From CBDEGK01 sp965237855 (GTDB lineage Bacteria > Pseudomonadota > Gammaproteobacteria > Pseudomonadales > Halieaceae), in contig CBDEGK010000001.1 of NCBI GenBank assembly GCA_965237855.1, positions 124,001-188,000 on the forward strand: a stretch of DNA of 64,000 nt. The letters are read 5' to 3'. The notes under the pieces are model-generated. The model had not been told where the DNA came from and did no database searches. It saw nothing but the letters and a program-made list of their open reading frames with translations. Each line of letters begins with the position of its first letter. The first letter of the stretch is position 1. This document shows positions 26,677 through 34,855 of this stretch, piece after piece. The position numbers were made by a program, and so were the translations under genes.

Positions 26677-27673
26677 TCGGCACTGGCATGCCAGCCAGCG
26701 GGGCAGCGCACTGGTGGTCACCCTGCTGATCTTTGCCATTGGCATAGCGCTGGTGGTCCCCATGTACAGTGAATACACCCTGTTTCTCAAGCGCAGTGCC
26801 AACAACTTCGCCGCCGAACAGGGTTATGCCTATTTACGCGGCGGGGAAGAGCTGGCCATGCTGGCTCTGCAACAGGACGCAGAATTCGATTTACGTGAGG
26901 ACGAGGTGCGCGATGACCTGTCTGAATTCTGGGCGCAGGAAGCGCAGGCCTACCCCCTCGATGAGGGCGGCTGGTTGCAGGGCCGCCTGGAGGATTTGCA
27001 AGGGCGTTTCGATCTCAATAGCCTGGCTGCGAAGCCAGTGGAGGGCAAACGCTTCGCGGCAAGTCAGGAACAGTTTATACGCCTGTTACAGATATTCGAT
27101 GAGCCGCAGGTTTCACAGCAGGACGCCATGTTGATTACCGAGGCGGTCATGGACTGGCTTGATGCGGATGCCATCCCGCGCGACTTTGGCGCCGAGGATG
27201 ACTATTACTACGACGCTACGCCACCCTATCGGGCTGCCAATCGGGCCTTTACCAGTGTCAGCGAATTGCGGGCGGTGGCTTATATGACGCCGGAAATTTT
27301 CCGTGTCCTGGAACCCTTGCTCAGTGTCTGGGCAGCTAACGGCAAGCTCAATATCAATACCGCGCCGATTGAAGTCCTGCGTAGCTTGAATACGGCCGGT
27401 GATTACCAACCTCTGTCAGTGGCGGAGGGTGAAACCTTGCTGGAATTGCGCGGCGACAGCGGATTCGAAAGCGTAGAGGACATGTTGGATTCCCCGGTCT
27501 TTGAGCAGCGTGAATTGAACGCAGAGTTGAAAGGTTCGCTGGCATTGAGTAGTGATTACTTCCTGTTCATAGGTGAAGCAGATGTTGCCGACCGTATAAG
27601 CCGCTTGTACAGTGTATTGCACCGCGAAGGTCAGCAAGTGCGTACGCTGGTGCGAGCCAGCGGCAGTTTATAA
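26669..27673 (+). CDS. gspK: Type II secretion minor pseudopilin GspK
   Basis: 334 residues from a GTG at 26669, eight bases inside the end of gspJ. It has the atypical GspK leader (SDRHWHASQRG) before SALVVTLLIFAIGIALVVP, which lacks the Glu at position 5 as in other GspK. The alpha domain (residues about 110-220) has the SAM-like fold with KLNINTAPIEVLRSL as the helix-hairpin motif. It caps the pseudopilus. Confidence 0.94.
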   Translation: MSDRHWHASQRGSALVVTLLIFAIGIALVVPMYSEYTLFLKRSANNFAAEQGYAYLRGGEELAMLALQQDAEFDLREDEVRDDLSEFWAQEAQAYPLDEGGWLQGRLEDLQGRFDLNSLAAKPVEGKRFAASQEQFIRLLQIFDEPQVSQQDAMLITEAVMDWLDADAIPRDFGAEDDYYYDATPPYRAANRAFTSVSELRAVAYMTPEIFRVLEPLLSVWAANGKLNINTAPIEVLRSLNTAGDYQPLSVAEGETLLELRGDSGFESVEDMLDSPVFEQRELNAELKGSLALSSDYFLFIGEADVADRISRLYSVLHREGQQVRTLVRASGSL

Positions 27674-27701
27674 GGACCAGTTGCGGTTTAAAGGAGAAGA
27701 T

Positions 27702-28901
27702 GTGCGCGAGAGTGCCGTAGTCAGATTAGTGGGGGACCAGTTGTACTGGTACCCACCGGGGCGGGGTGATGACCCTATCAGCCTCGCCGATAGCGAGCAG
27801 CAGTCCCAGCTGCAGGAGATACTACGGGCTCGACAATCGCCGGTGCTGTTCGCTGTGCCGGGCACCGAGGTGCGCCTGCAGGAACTGTCAGTTAGCGCTA
27901 ACGAAAAAAGACATATTGCGAAGTCGCTGCCCTTTTTGCTGGAGGAGGAGTTCGCCTCAGATATTGAAGACTTGCATATCGCCTCTGCGCCACTGCGCGC
28001 AGACTCGTTGGCGGTGGCCAGCTGTGCTCACCATTGCCTGGGTGATTGGCGGGTATTACTGGAAGAACTGTCGGGCATTAATCAATGGGTGCCGGAACCC
28101 TTGCTATTACCCTGGCGCGTTGGGGAAATCAGCCTGGTGATTGAGGCGGGTCGAGTGGTTGCCCGCAGCGGTGAGTGCGAGGGTTTCGCGGTAGAGTCGG
28201 AGTTGCTGTCGGCGATGTTGGCGGCACTGCCTGAAAGTGACATCAGCTCGATCATTCTCTACGGGCAGGATCAGCAACAGGAACTGGCACTGATACCCGA
28301 GTCATTGCGCGCCAGGGTGCAATGGCGTCGAGGCGGCTTTAGCGCTGCACTACTGCTCAGTGAGGATGTTGGCAAACCTCTGAACTTATTACAGGGGGAG
28401 TACGCGGCACAGCTTCCCCTCAAGCGCTGGTGGAAGCTGTGGCGCTGGCCGTTGGTGGGATTGGGTGTGGCCTTCGTGCTGCAATTGTTGGCGACTTATG
28501 CCGATTACAGCCAGCTGCAATCAGAGAACCTGCGCCTGCGCCAGTCCATGGAAAGCGCCTATCGCCAGGCGGTGCCCAGGGGCGCGATCGCCGACCCGGA
28601 ACGACAACTGCAACGTAAGCTTAACGACTTGCGCGGGGGTGGTGTAACGGCAGCCTTCGTCACCCTGCTCGAGCAAGTTGGCAACGTGGTACAGGCCGAG
28701 AGGCGGGCGCAGATTAACACGATCAACTTCAGCGGCCGCAGCGGCGAATTGCGACTCAACCTGGTGGTGCCCGATTTTAAGGCGGTGGAGCGGATTCGTT
28801 CCAGTCTCAATGCCGCTGGCCTCAAGGCCACAGTGGAAAGCAGTAATTCCCAGGGTGATGAAGTCAGGGCACGCATGAAAGTGCAGGGAGGTCGCTCGTG
28901 A
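27702..28901 (+). CDS. gspL: Type II secretion protein GspL
   Basis: 399 residues from a GTG at 27702 with AAGGAGA in front of it; the longer open frame would start inside gspK. The cytoplasmic actin-like domain (to about residue 240) is followed by one TM helix (LWRWPLVGLGVAFVLQLLA) and a periplasmic ferredoxin-like domain. The motif SANEKRHIAKSLPFLLEEEF is family-typical. It recruits GspE and pairs with GspM. A 28-base gap separates it from gspK. Confidence 0.92.
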   Translation: MRESAVVRLVGDQLYWYPPGRGDDPISLADSEQQSQLQEILRARQSPVLFAVPGTEVRLQELSVSANEKRHIAKSLPFLLEEEFASDIEDLHIASAPLRADSLAVASCAHHCLGDWRVLLEELSGINQWVPEPLLLPWRVGEISLVIEAGRVVARSGECEGFAVESELLSAMLAALPESDISSIILYGQDQQQELALIPESLRARVQWRRGGFSAALLLSEDVGKPLNLLQGEYAAQLPLKRWWKLWRWPLVGLGVAFVLQLLATYADYSQLQSENLRLRQSMESAYRQAVPRGAIADPERQLQRKLNDLRGGGVTAAFVTLLEQVGNVVQAERRAQINTINFSGRSGELRLNLVVPDFKAVERIRSSLNAAGLKATVESSNSQGDEVRARMKVQGGRS

Positions 28902-29368
28902 GAGACTGGATGCAACAGCTCGATCAACGGGAACAGGTGTATCTACTGGTCGCTGCTGTGGCGATTGTTCTGTACCTGGTATTTATGCTGATCTGGAGCC
29001 CCCTGGCGCAGATGCGTGACGAGATGGCGGCCACCAATGAGCGAGTTGGCGTGATCGTGGAGCGGGTTCAGGCTATGGCCTCGGAGTTACAGCAATTGCA
29101 GAGCAGTGGCGGCAGCCAACGCAATCGCAATCTGAGTCGAATTATTAACGCCACGACCTCACGTCACCAGATAACCCCCAGCCGTATCCAGTCCAGTGCC
29201 AGCGGCTCCACTCAGATTCGCTTTGAAGAGGTCAATTTTTCTGACCTCGTGCGCTGGCTTAACCAGGTGGAAAACAAGGAAGGACTGATGGTGCGGGATG
29301 CATCCATTAGTCAGGGTGATATCGGCGGCCTGGTAGATGCCAGTATACGAGTGAGTCTCGGCAACTAG
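28898..29368 (+). CDS. gspM: Type II secretion protein GspM
   Basis: 156 residues, GTG start overlapping the gspL stop by four bases. One TM helix (YLLVAAVAIVLYLVFMLIW) is followed by a coiled-coil segment (about 45-75) and a small periplasmic ferredoxin-like domain. The size and position after gspL are decisive. It stabilises GspL. Confidence 0.92.
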   Translation: MRDWMQQLDQREQVYLLVAAVAIVLYLVFMLIWSPLAQMRDEMAATNERVGVIVERVQAMASELQQLQSSGGSQRNRNLSRIINATTSRHQITPSRIQSSASGSTQIRFEEVNFSDLVRWLNQVENKEGLMVRDASISQGDIGGLVDASIRVSLGN

Positions 29369-30120
29369 TGCTGGATTTCTCTGTAAAGCGCGTAACCCTG
29401 TTGGGGGTTGGACTTTTAGTAGTCGCGCTGCTGATGCAGGCGCCGGCGCGCTTGCTGGGTTTTGTGCTGACGCCCCAGGGGATTATTGCCAGTGGTTACA
29501 GCGGCAGTATTTGGGACGGCGGTGTCGACAGCTTGCTGGTACCTGTGGCGGGGCAATATGTACAACTGGGCAAAACCCATTGGCAGCTCTCGCCCTGGTC
29601 GCTGTTGATATTAACCGCCAGGACAGATGTGCACATGCAGTGGGGTGGGCAGACACTCAACGCCGAGCTGCAGTTGTCGCCCTGGAGTGACCCAATACTG
29701 AACCAGTTGGAGCTCACCGCCAATGCTCGCCTGTTACGGCTGTTTCTGCCTGTGGAGTTACGAGGTACGGCGCAGTTGCTGGCCAGTGGTGTTGAACTCA
29801 GCGGGCAGCAAATTACAGCGGGCTCCGGCCGGCTGGTCTGGAAGCGCGCACGCTGGATAGGCAGTAACAGCCGCCAGCAATTGGGTGATTATGTGCTCGA
29901 GTTCAACGTAACCGGCTCCAATCAGGTGGATGCGAAGGTGTCGAGTCTGTCAGGGCCAATCCGGGTGGACGGCAGTGTGGGGCTGAACGGCAGCGAATAC
30001 AGCGTCGATCTGAAGCTGCGAACCGACCTGGAACTCAGTACTGAATTCCGCTCCGCCCTCGAACTTATGGCCGCCCCCACCGGCGACGGCTACCACATCA
30101 AGTTCACCACCACCCTCTAA
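29368..30120 (+). CDS. gspN: Type II secretion protein GspN
   Basis: 250 residues, GTG start overlapping the gspM stop by one base. It has an N-terminal TM helix (VTLLGVGLLVVALLMQ) and a periplasmic beta-rich domain with YSGSIWDGGVDSL near the start, as in GspN. GspN is an optional subunit of the machinery. Last gene of the operon: gspA, gspB, gspS and gspO are not present in the window. Confidence 0.9.
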   Translation: MLDFSVKRVTLLGVGLLVVALLMQAPARLLGFVLTPQGIIASGYSGSIWDGGVDSLLVPVAGQYVQLGKTHWQLSPWSLLILTARTDVHMQWGGQTLNAELQLSPWSDPILNQLELTANARLLRLFLPVELRGTAQLLASGVELSGQQITAGSGRLVWKRARWIGSNSRQQLGDYVLEFNVTGSNQVDAKVSSLSGPIRVDGSVGLNGSEYSVDLKLRTDLELSTEFRSALELMAAPTGDGYHIKFTTTL

Positions 30121-30121
30121 C

Positions 30122-30187
30122 TTATCCACAATTTCCAGACACCCGATACGTCGGACCGCTCCGGCCCCTTGCGGTTTTTGTGGATAA
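30122..30187. terminator. Stem-loop after gspN built on two inverted DnaA-box sequences
   Basis: TTATCCACAA (30122-30131) and TTGTGGATAA (30178-30187) form a perfect 10-base inverted pair and each contains the strict DnaA-box consensus TTATCCACA. Between them ACCGC and GCGGT pair and are followed by five T, a plausible rho-independent terminator for the gsp operon. The T-run lies just before the right DnaA box. Confidence 0.6.
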
Positions 30188-30230
30188 CTTTTGACCGCAA
30201 TTGTTAGTTTCATGTTGCTGCATTGCCATT

Positions 30231-30245
30231 GTTGGCGCTGCCAAC
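30231..30245. promoter_or_regulatory. Palindromic candidate operator upstream of the acyl-CoA dehydrogenase pair
   Basis: GTTGGC and GCCAAC flank a three-base centre (GCT), a perfect 6+6 inverted repeat 45 bases before the ATG at 30290. The position suits a repressor site for the acyl-CoA dehydrogenase operon. The cognate regulator is not recognised in the window. Confidence 0.35.
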
Positions 30246-30289
30246 TTTACTTACGATCTTCCCTCAAAGTGGTAACAGGCTAGAAAGAC

Positions 30290-31417
30290 ATGAATTTTGA
30301 GTTTTCCGACGAACAAAAATTTATCCAGGAGCAGGCCCGCAACTTCCTGACCGATCAATGCACCAATGCGCAGGTGCGAGAGGTACTGGATTCGGAGCAA
30401 ACCCATCACCAGGCCCTGTGGCAGCAGGTGATCGATTTGGGCTGGCCGGCCACAGCGATCCCCGAGGAATTCGGCGGGCTGGGTCTCGGCTACCTGGAAC
30501 TGTGTGTGCTGGCGGAAGAGATGGGGCGCCGCTTACTGCCGGCGCCGATGACCTCCAGTGTCTACCTGGCTACAGAGGCACTCAAGCTCGCCGGAACAGA
30601 TGAACAGAAACAAAATTACCTGCCGCGGCTGGCGGCCGGCGAGATCGTCGGAACTGTGGCGTTCGCCGAACTGAATGCCAATATCCATAAAGACCGGGTT
30701 GCCTGCCAATATATGGACGGCGCGCTCACCGGCAGCAAGCAACCCGTAGCGGATGCCACCCTGGCTGATTTCGCCATTGTTGCGGCGCAAGAGAATGGTG
30801 TTGAAGGTTTTTCCCTGTTTATTGTTGATCTCAACGCCAAAGACGTGAGCCGTGAGCTTGCCGAATCCCTGGATCCCTCGAGGCCGCTTGGCAGCATAGA
30901 CTTCGCCGCTGCCTCGGCAGAGCGCCTGGGTGAAGCAGGGCAGGGTGCCGCGCTGGTAAGTCGACTTCATGATGGTGCCGCTGTATTGATTGCCTTCGAA
31001 CAGGTGGGCGGCTCGCACGCGGCCCTCGACATGGCCATGGAGTACACCACCGGCCGCTACGCATTTGGCCGCCCGGTGGCCTCGTTCCAGGCCATCAAGC
31101 ACAAGCTCGCCGATATGTTTGTCGCCCTCGAACTGGCCCGCGCCAACGCTTATTACGGCGCCTGGGCTTTAGCGAGTGAAGCCCCGGAGTTACCACTGGC
31201 GGCGGCGACTGCGCGCGTGAGCGCAACAGAAGCCTATTGGCTGGCCAGCAAGGAAAATGTGCAGGCTCACGGCGGCATGGGATTCACCTGGGAGTTCGAC
31301 TGCCACTTGTATTATCGCCGCGCCCAACACCTGGCACTGTTGTTGGGAGGTCAGAGGGTGTGGAAGAACCGTCTTGTCGATCAGTTAAAAGTTCAGCAAT
31401 TGAAGCCCGCGGCTTAA
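30290..31417 (+). CDS. Acyl-CoA dehydrogenase family protein (small-subunit type)
   Basis: 375 residues of the acyl-CoA dehydrogenase fold: N-terminal helices (FSDEQKFIQEQARNFL), a middle beta domain (GTVAFAELNAN) and C-terminal helices with QAHGGMGFTWEFDCHLYYRRAQ. It resembles the less active partner of the two-gene dehydrogenases used in steroid side-chain degradation, because the FAD/substrate motifs of the middle domain are poorly kept and there is no GGT-x-E motif at the C-terminus. The next gene (11 bases on) encodes a complementary subunit, so an alpha2beta2 enzyme is likely. The substrate is unknown; a CoA ester of a bulky or branched acid is inferred from this architecture. Confidence 0.9.
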   Translation: MNFEFSDEQKFIQEQARNFLTDQCTNAQVREVLDSEQTHHQALWQQVIDLGWPATAIPEEFGGLGLGYLELCVLAEEMGRRLLPAPMTSSVYLATEALKLAGTDEQKQNYLPRLAAGEIVGTVAFAELNANIHKDRVACQYMDGALTGSKQPVADATLADFAIVAAQENGVEGFSLFIVDLNAKDVSRELAESLDPSRPLGSIDFAAASAERLGEAGQGAALVSRLHDGAAVLIAFEQVGGSHAALDMAMEYTTGRYAFGRPVASFQAIKHKLADMFVALELARANAYYGAWALASEAPELPLAAATARVSATEAYWLASKENVQAHGGMGFTWEFDCHLYYRRAQHLALLLGGQRVWKNRLVDQLKVQQLKPAA

Positions 31418-31428
31418 GGAGTAGGATC

Positions 31429-32652
31429 ATGGATTTTAACGATAGCCTGGAGCAGACAGAATTCAGAACAGAGGTGCGTGCCTGGCTGGAGAAAAATGCC
31501 CAGCGCCGCACGGAAGATGTACAAATCATGCGTGGTATGGGCGGTGCCTATGAGGCGGCCAAGGCCTGGTACAAAAACGTGGCCGATGCCGGTTACGCCT
31601 GTATCAGCTGGCCCCAGGAATACGGTGGTGCCGGTCTCTCCCAAATTCACCAGGTTATCTGGGGCCAGGAGGTGGCGAACTTTGACACCCCAGACGGCTA
31701 CTTCGTGATCGGCATTGGCAATTGCGGCCCCGCCGTGCAGGCCTTTGCCCCGGAAGACGTCAAGTTGGAACTTTTGCCGAAGATGGCCAGTGCCGAACAT
31801 GTCTGGTGCCAGCTGTTCAGTGAGCCCGCCGCCGGTTCCGATGTGGCGGGTCTGCGCACCAAGGCAGAATTCGACGGCGACAAGTGGCTGCTCAACGGCC
31901 AGAAGATCTGGACCTCCGGTGCCCAGCACAGTGACTACGGTGTGGTGTTGACCCGCACTGACCCCACGGTGTCCAAGTATCGCGGTCTGACGATGTTTAT
32001 GATCGATCTGAAACAACCTGGCGTGGAAGTGAAGCCGATCAAGCAAATGGATGGCGGTCAACACTTCAATGAAGTGTATTTCAACGACGCGGTGGTGCCG
32101 GATGAATACCGTCTTGGTGAAGTCGGCGGCGGCTGGGGCGGCGCCCTGCACGTGCTGATGAGTGAGCGCATGGCTATTTCCGGTGTACAGCCCAATGGCT
32201 TCGCCCAGTTCCTGCATTTTTGCCAGCACACAGAAATCGATGGCGAAAAAGTGATTGATGACCCCGTCGTGGCTGACAAGCTCGCCACTTGGTATGCCCA
32301 GGATGTGGGACTGCGCAGCGCCAACTGGCGCATGCTCACAGCTATCGCCAAGGGCGGCGTGCCCGGCGCTGAGGCTGCACTCGGTAAATTGGTGGGTGCG
32401 GTAATGAACCAGGAAATTGCCAATTTCACCGTCGACTACTACAACGAAGCGGGTGCAATTATGGATGATGGGATCAACGTCCTGGAAGGTAATTTCCAGC
32501 GCTCGCTGCTGTTTTCCCCTGGTATCCGCCTGGCCGGCGGCACCGACGAGGTAATGCGCAATATCATCGCCGAACAGGTACTGGGACTGCCCCAGGAACC
32601 GCGCGCCGATAAGGGTATCGCCTTCAACGAAATCCCCACCGGCGGAAACTAA
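31429..32652 (+). CDS. Acyl-CoA dehydrogenase family protein (large-subunit type)
   Basis: 407 residues starting at ATG 31429, directly after AAGGAG. It has the middle-domain flavin motif WCQLFSEPAAGSDVAGLRTK and KIWTSGAQHSDYG, and the C-terminal LAGGTDEVMRNIIAEQVLGL. It makes a tandem pair with the preceding subunit; in such pairs each subunit supplies half of the FAD site. The open frame upstream belongs to the previous gene. A second, separate pair occurs at 46107-48441. Confidence 0.93.
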   Translation: MDFNDSLEQTEFRTEVRAWLEKNAQRRTEDVQIMRGMGGAYEAAKAWYKNVADAGYACISWPQEYGGAGLSQIHQVIWGQEVANFDTPDGYFVIGIGNCGPAVQAFAPEDVKLELLPKMASAEHVWCQLFSEPAAGSDVAGLRTKAEFDGDKWLLNGQKIWTSGAQHSDYGVVLTRTDPTVSKYRGLTMFMIDLKQPGVEVKPIKQMDGGQHFNEVYFNDAVVPDEYRLGEVGGGWGGALHVLMSERMAISGVQPNGFAQFLHFCQHTEIDGEKVIDDPVVADKLATWYAQDVGLRSANWRMLTAIAKGGVPGAEAALGKLVGAVMNQEIANFTVDYYNEAGAIMDDGINVLEGNFQRSLLFSPGIRLAGGTDEVMRNIIAEQVLGLPQEPRADKGIAFNEIPTGGN

Positions 32653-32700
32653 TGCGGTATAGTTACCCCCCTTTTTTACGAGACCAGACCCGAGTAAACA

Positions 32701-32874
32701 ATGAGTGATTTCCAGAAGTACGAATGTGTCATCTGCGGCTTTATCTACGACGAAGCCGAGGGACTTCCCGACGATGGCATCCCCAAGGGCACCAAGTGGG
32801 CCGATATTCCCGAAGACTGGGAGTGCCCTGACTGTGGCATCAGCAAGTTCGACTTCGATCTCCTCGAAGAGTAG
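32701..32874 (+). CDS. Rubredoxin
   Basis: A 57-residue rubredoxin: MSDFQKYECVICGFIYDEAE has the first CxxCG knuckle, GIPKGTKWADIPEDW the loop, and CPDCGISKFDF the second. All four cysteines that bind the iron are present. Rubredoxins carry single electrons, for example from an NAD(P)H reductase to oxygenases. The stop codon is immediately followed by the TTG start of a CmcJ-like oxygenase, which makes that enzyme the probable partner. It is distinct from the AlkB-linked rubredoxin at 53127. Confidence 0.97.
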   Translation: MSDFQKYECVICGFIYDEAEGLPDDGIPKGTKWADIPEDWECPDCGISKFDFDLLEE

Positions 32875-33678
32875 TTGAAAGCCAAGCTCCGCTATTTAGT
32901 TCCGACGGGCGAAAAGCCCATCTACATCGCGTCCACCGGAGGGGCGGACGCGGCGCTTTCTATCCAGGCCGAGTTTGAAGACCGCGAGGTCGATATTCAC
33001 GACGCACGCGCTTTGTCCGAGCCCGCGAGCCTGGATCGAGAGGGCTTCGCACTGGTGCCTCACGCCACGGCGGTGTCCGATTTCTACCAGTTCGAAGCCC
33101 GCCGCCAGCAATATGAAGCAGAAATCACCGAGCTGTTACTCACCCATACCGGTGCCAGCGAGCTGCTGATTTTCGATCACACCCTGCGCTCCGATTCCGC
33201 AGATGTTCGCGGCGCCAATGCCACCCGCGAGCCGGCCTCGGTGATTCACAATGACTACTCCGACGCCTCAGCGGAAAAGCGCTTGCGCGACCTTGTGTCC
33301 CCGGAGGAAGCAGCGCAGCGTCTCGGCAAACGGTACGCCATCGTCAATGTCTGGCGCAGTATCAACAACCCGATAGAAAACAGCCCACTCACCTGCTGTG
33401 ATGCCAGCAGCATTGCCAGCAAAGACCTTATTGCCAGTGAACGCCGCGCCGAAGAACGCATCGGGGAATTGGAATTGGTGGCCTGGAACCCCAGTCACCG
33501 CTGGTACTGGTATCCCGATATGCAGTTCGATGAGGCCATTTTGATCAAGACCTTTGACTCATCGCGGGCTGTCGCCCGGCAATCCATTCACAGCGCATTT
33601 GAGAATAGCGACGCACCTGCGTCAGCTCCGCCGCGTGAGAGCATCGAATCTCGCGCCGTGATTTTCTTCAATTCCTGA
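32875..33678 (+). CDS. CmcJ/NvfI-like non-heme iron oxygenase
   Basis: 267 residues of the CmcJ/NvfI/AsaB-type oxidoreductase family. A double-stranded beta-helix iron site is suggested by the HxD motif in SVIHNDYSD and a later His in SIHSAF; PPRESIESRAVIFF near the end is a family signature with the Arg residue that would bind an oxo-acid. VNVWRSINNPIENSPL is another conserved stretch. Known members hydroxylate or rearrange secondary metabolites; the substrate here is unknown. The TTG start follows the rubredoxin stop with no gap. Confidence 0.85.
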   Translation: MKAKLRYLVPTGEKPIYIASTGGADAALSIQAEFEDREVDIHDARALSEPASLDREGFALVPHATAVSDFYQFEARRQQYEAEITELLLTHTGASELLIFDHTLRSDSADVRGANATREPASVIHNDYSDASAEKRLRDLVSPEEAAQRLGKRYAIVNVWRSINNPIENSPLTCCDASSIASKDLIASERRAEERIGELELVAWNPSHRWYWYPDMQFDEAILIKTFDSSRAVARQSIHSAFENSDAPASAPPRESIESRAVIFFNS

Positions 33679-33721
33679 ACTCGTCTACACTTTGTGTGGA
33701 CTCTCAACAAGAAGAATAAAT

Positions 33722-34765
33722 ATGAACTGGGATGCAAAAGGAGCGGCGGGAGAAGTGGCAACCGCGCTGCCGGGGATAAATCGGCGCACCCTGATCCAGG
33801 CGGGATTGCTTGCCGTCATAGCGCCCAGCGCCTGGGCCAGTCGCTGTGGGCAACCGCAGACGCCCGATGGGCTTCAAACCCTGAGTTCCTTCGGATTACT
33901 CTCCACCGCTGAAGAAGTGACAGCGGGTCTGGATCTGACTGGTAAGACCGCCGTGGTTACCGGCTGCAATTCTGGCCTCGGGCTGGAAAATATGCGGGTG
34001 CTGGCACTACGTGGCGCTCATGTTATCGGCACTGCCCGCAGCCAGGAAAAGGCCGAGACAGCCTGTGCTTCCATTGATGGAAAAACAACACCTGCGGTAA
34101 TGGAGCTCACCGATTTTGACTCGGTTCGCCAATGCGCTGAAACCATCCGACATCTCAATATGCCCATCGACATGTTGATTTGTAACGCGGGTGTGATGGC
34201 CGTGCAGGAGCTGAGGCTATACAACGGTGTGGAGATGCAATTCACAGTGAATCATCTTGGCCACTTCCTGTTCGTTAACGAGCTGCTGCCGAGCGTCAAA
34301 GCTGCCGACAAAGGCCGCATTGTCATACTCAGCAGTTGTGCCCATCACAGCGCGCCAGCTGAGGGTATCGATTTTGACAATCTCGATGGCTCGAAGTCCT
34401 ATTCTCCCCGAGTAGCCTACGGTCGCTCGAAGCTTGCAAACGGCCTCCACGCATTGGAACTATCGCGGCGCCTTGGCGGCAGCGGGGTGACAGCCAATGC
34501 CGTGCACCCGGGGGTCATCAAAACCAATTTGTGGCGGCAGCTCGACAAGCCGGTGCCGGACAGCATTATGAATAAGGACATACCTCAAGGCACCGCAACG
34601 CAATGCTACGTCGCCGCCAACCCCATCCCCGGCGAAATCAGCGGCCAGTACTTTGCCGATTGCAACCCGGTAGTAGCCAATCCCCTGATGTACGATGAAA
34701 CACTGGCAAAAAGGCTGTGGGAGTTTTCAGAACAACTCACTCAGTCAGTTGCGCAACCAACCTAG
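33722..34765 (+). CDS. Short-chain dehydrogenase with a twin-arginine signal-like N-terminus
   Basis: 347 residues. The Rossmann motif VVTGCNSGLGLE starts at about residue 80, with NAG at ICNAGVM and the catalytic YGRSK (Tyr-x-x-x-Lys) plus SSCAHH (Ser), so the enzyme is complete. Before this, residues 20-45 read INRRTLIQAGLLAVIAPSAWA, which looks like a Tat signal (RR, hydrophobic core, AxA). The overall type is retinol-dehydrogenase/WWOX-like. An exported NAD(P)-dependent SDR is unusual. The next gene also has a Tat-like leader. An earlier in-frame start would lengthen it; ATG 33722 gives the signal sequence at a sensible distance. Confidence 0.85.
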   Translation: MNWDAKGAAGEVATALPGINRRTLIQAGLLAVIAPSAWASRCGQPQTPDGLQTLSSFGLLSTAEEVTAGLDLTGKTAVVTGCNSGLGLENMRVLALRGAHVIGTARSQEKAETACASIDGKTTPAVMELTDFDSVRQCAETIRHLNMPIDMLICNAGVMAVQELRLYNGVEMQFTVNHLGHFLFVNELLPSVKAADKGRIVILSSCAHHSAPAEGIDFDNLDGSKSYSPRVAYGRSKLANGLHALELSRRLGGSGVTANAVHPGVIKTNLWRQLDKPVPDSIMNKDIPQGTATQCYVAANPIPGEISGQYFADCNPVVANPLMYDETLAKRLWEFSEQLTQSVAQPT

Positions 34766-34774
34766 TTCATCTCT

Positions 34775-34799
34775 CCAGACCGTTCGGGATGTCGTCTGG
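34775..34799 (+). other. Hairpin in the gap before the KstD-like gene
   Basis: CCAGAC (34775-34780) and GTCTGG (34794-34799) form a 6-base stem with a 13-base loop. There is no T-run, so it is not a standard terminator; it may be an attenuator or operator. Weak. Confidence 0.25.
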
Positions 34800-34855
34800 C
34801 CCGATTTCTGGCACAGTCCCAACCAACGTCTGCGAATATAAGGAAAGGCAACAAC

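Noticed and set aside
30122..30187. Replication origin
   Set aside because: Only two DnaA boxes, no AT-rich unwinding region and no dnaA, gyrB or similar genes nearby.
31414..32229. 271-codon open frame on the minus strand
   Set aside because: Antisense to an acyl-CoA dehydrogenase with clear motifs; His-rich, as typical of antisense shadows.
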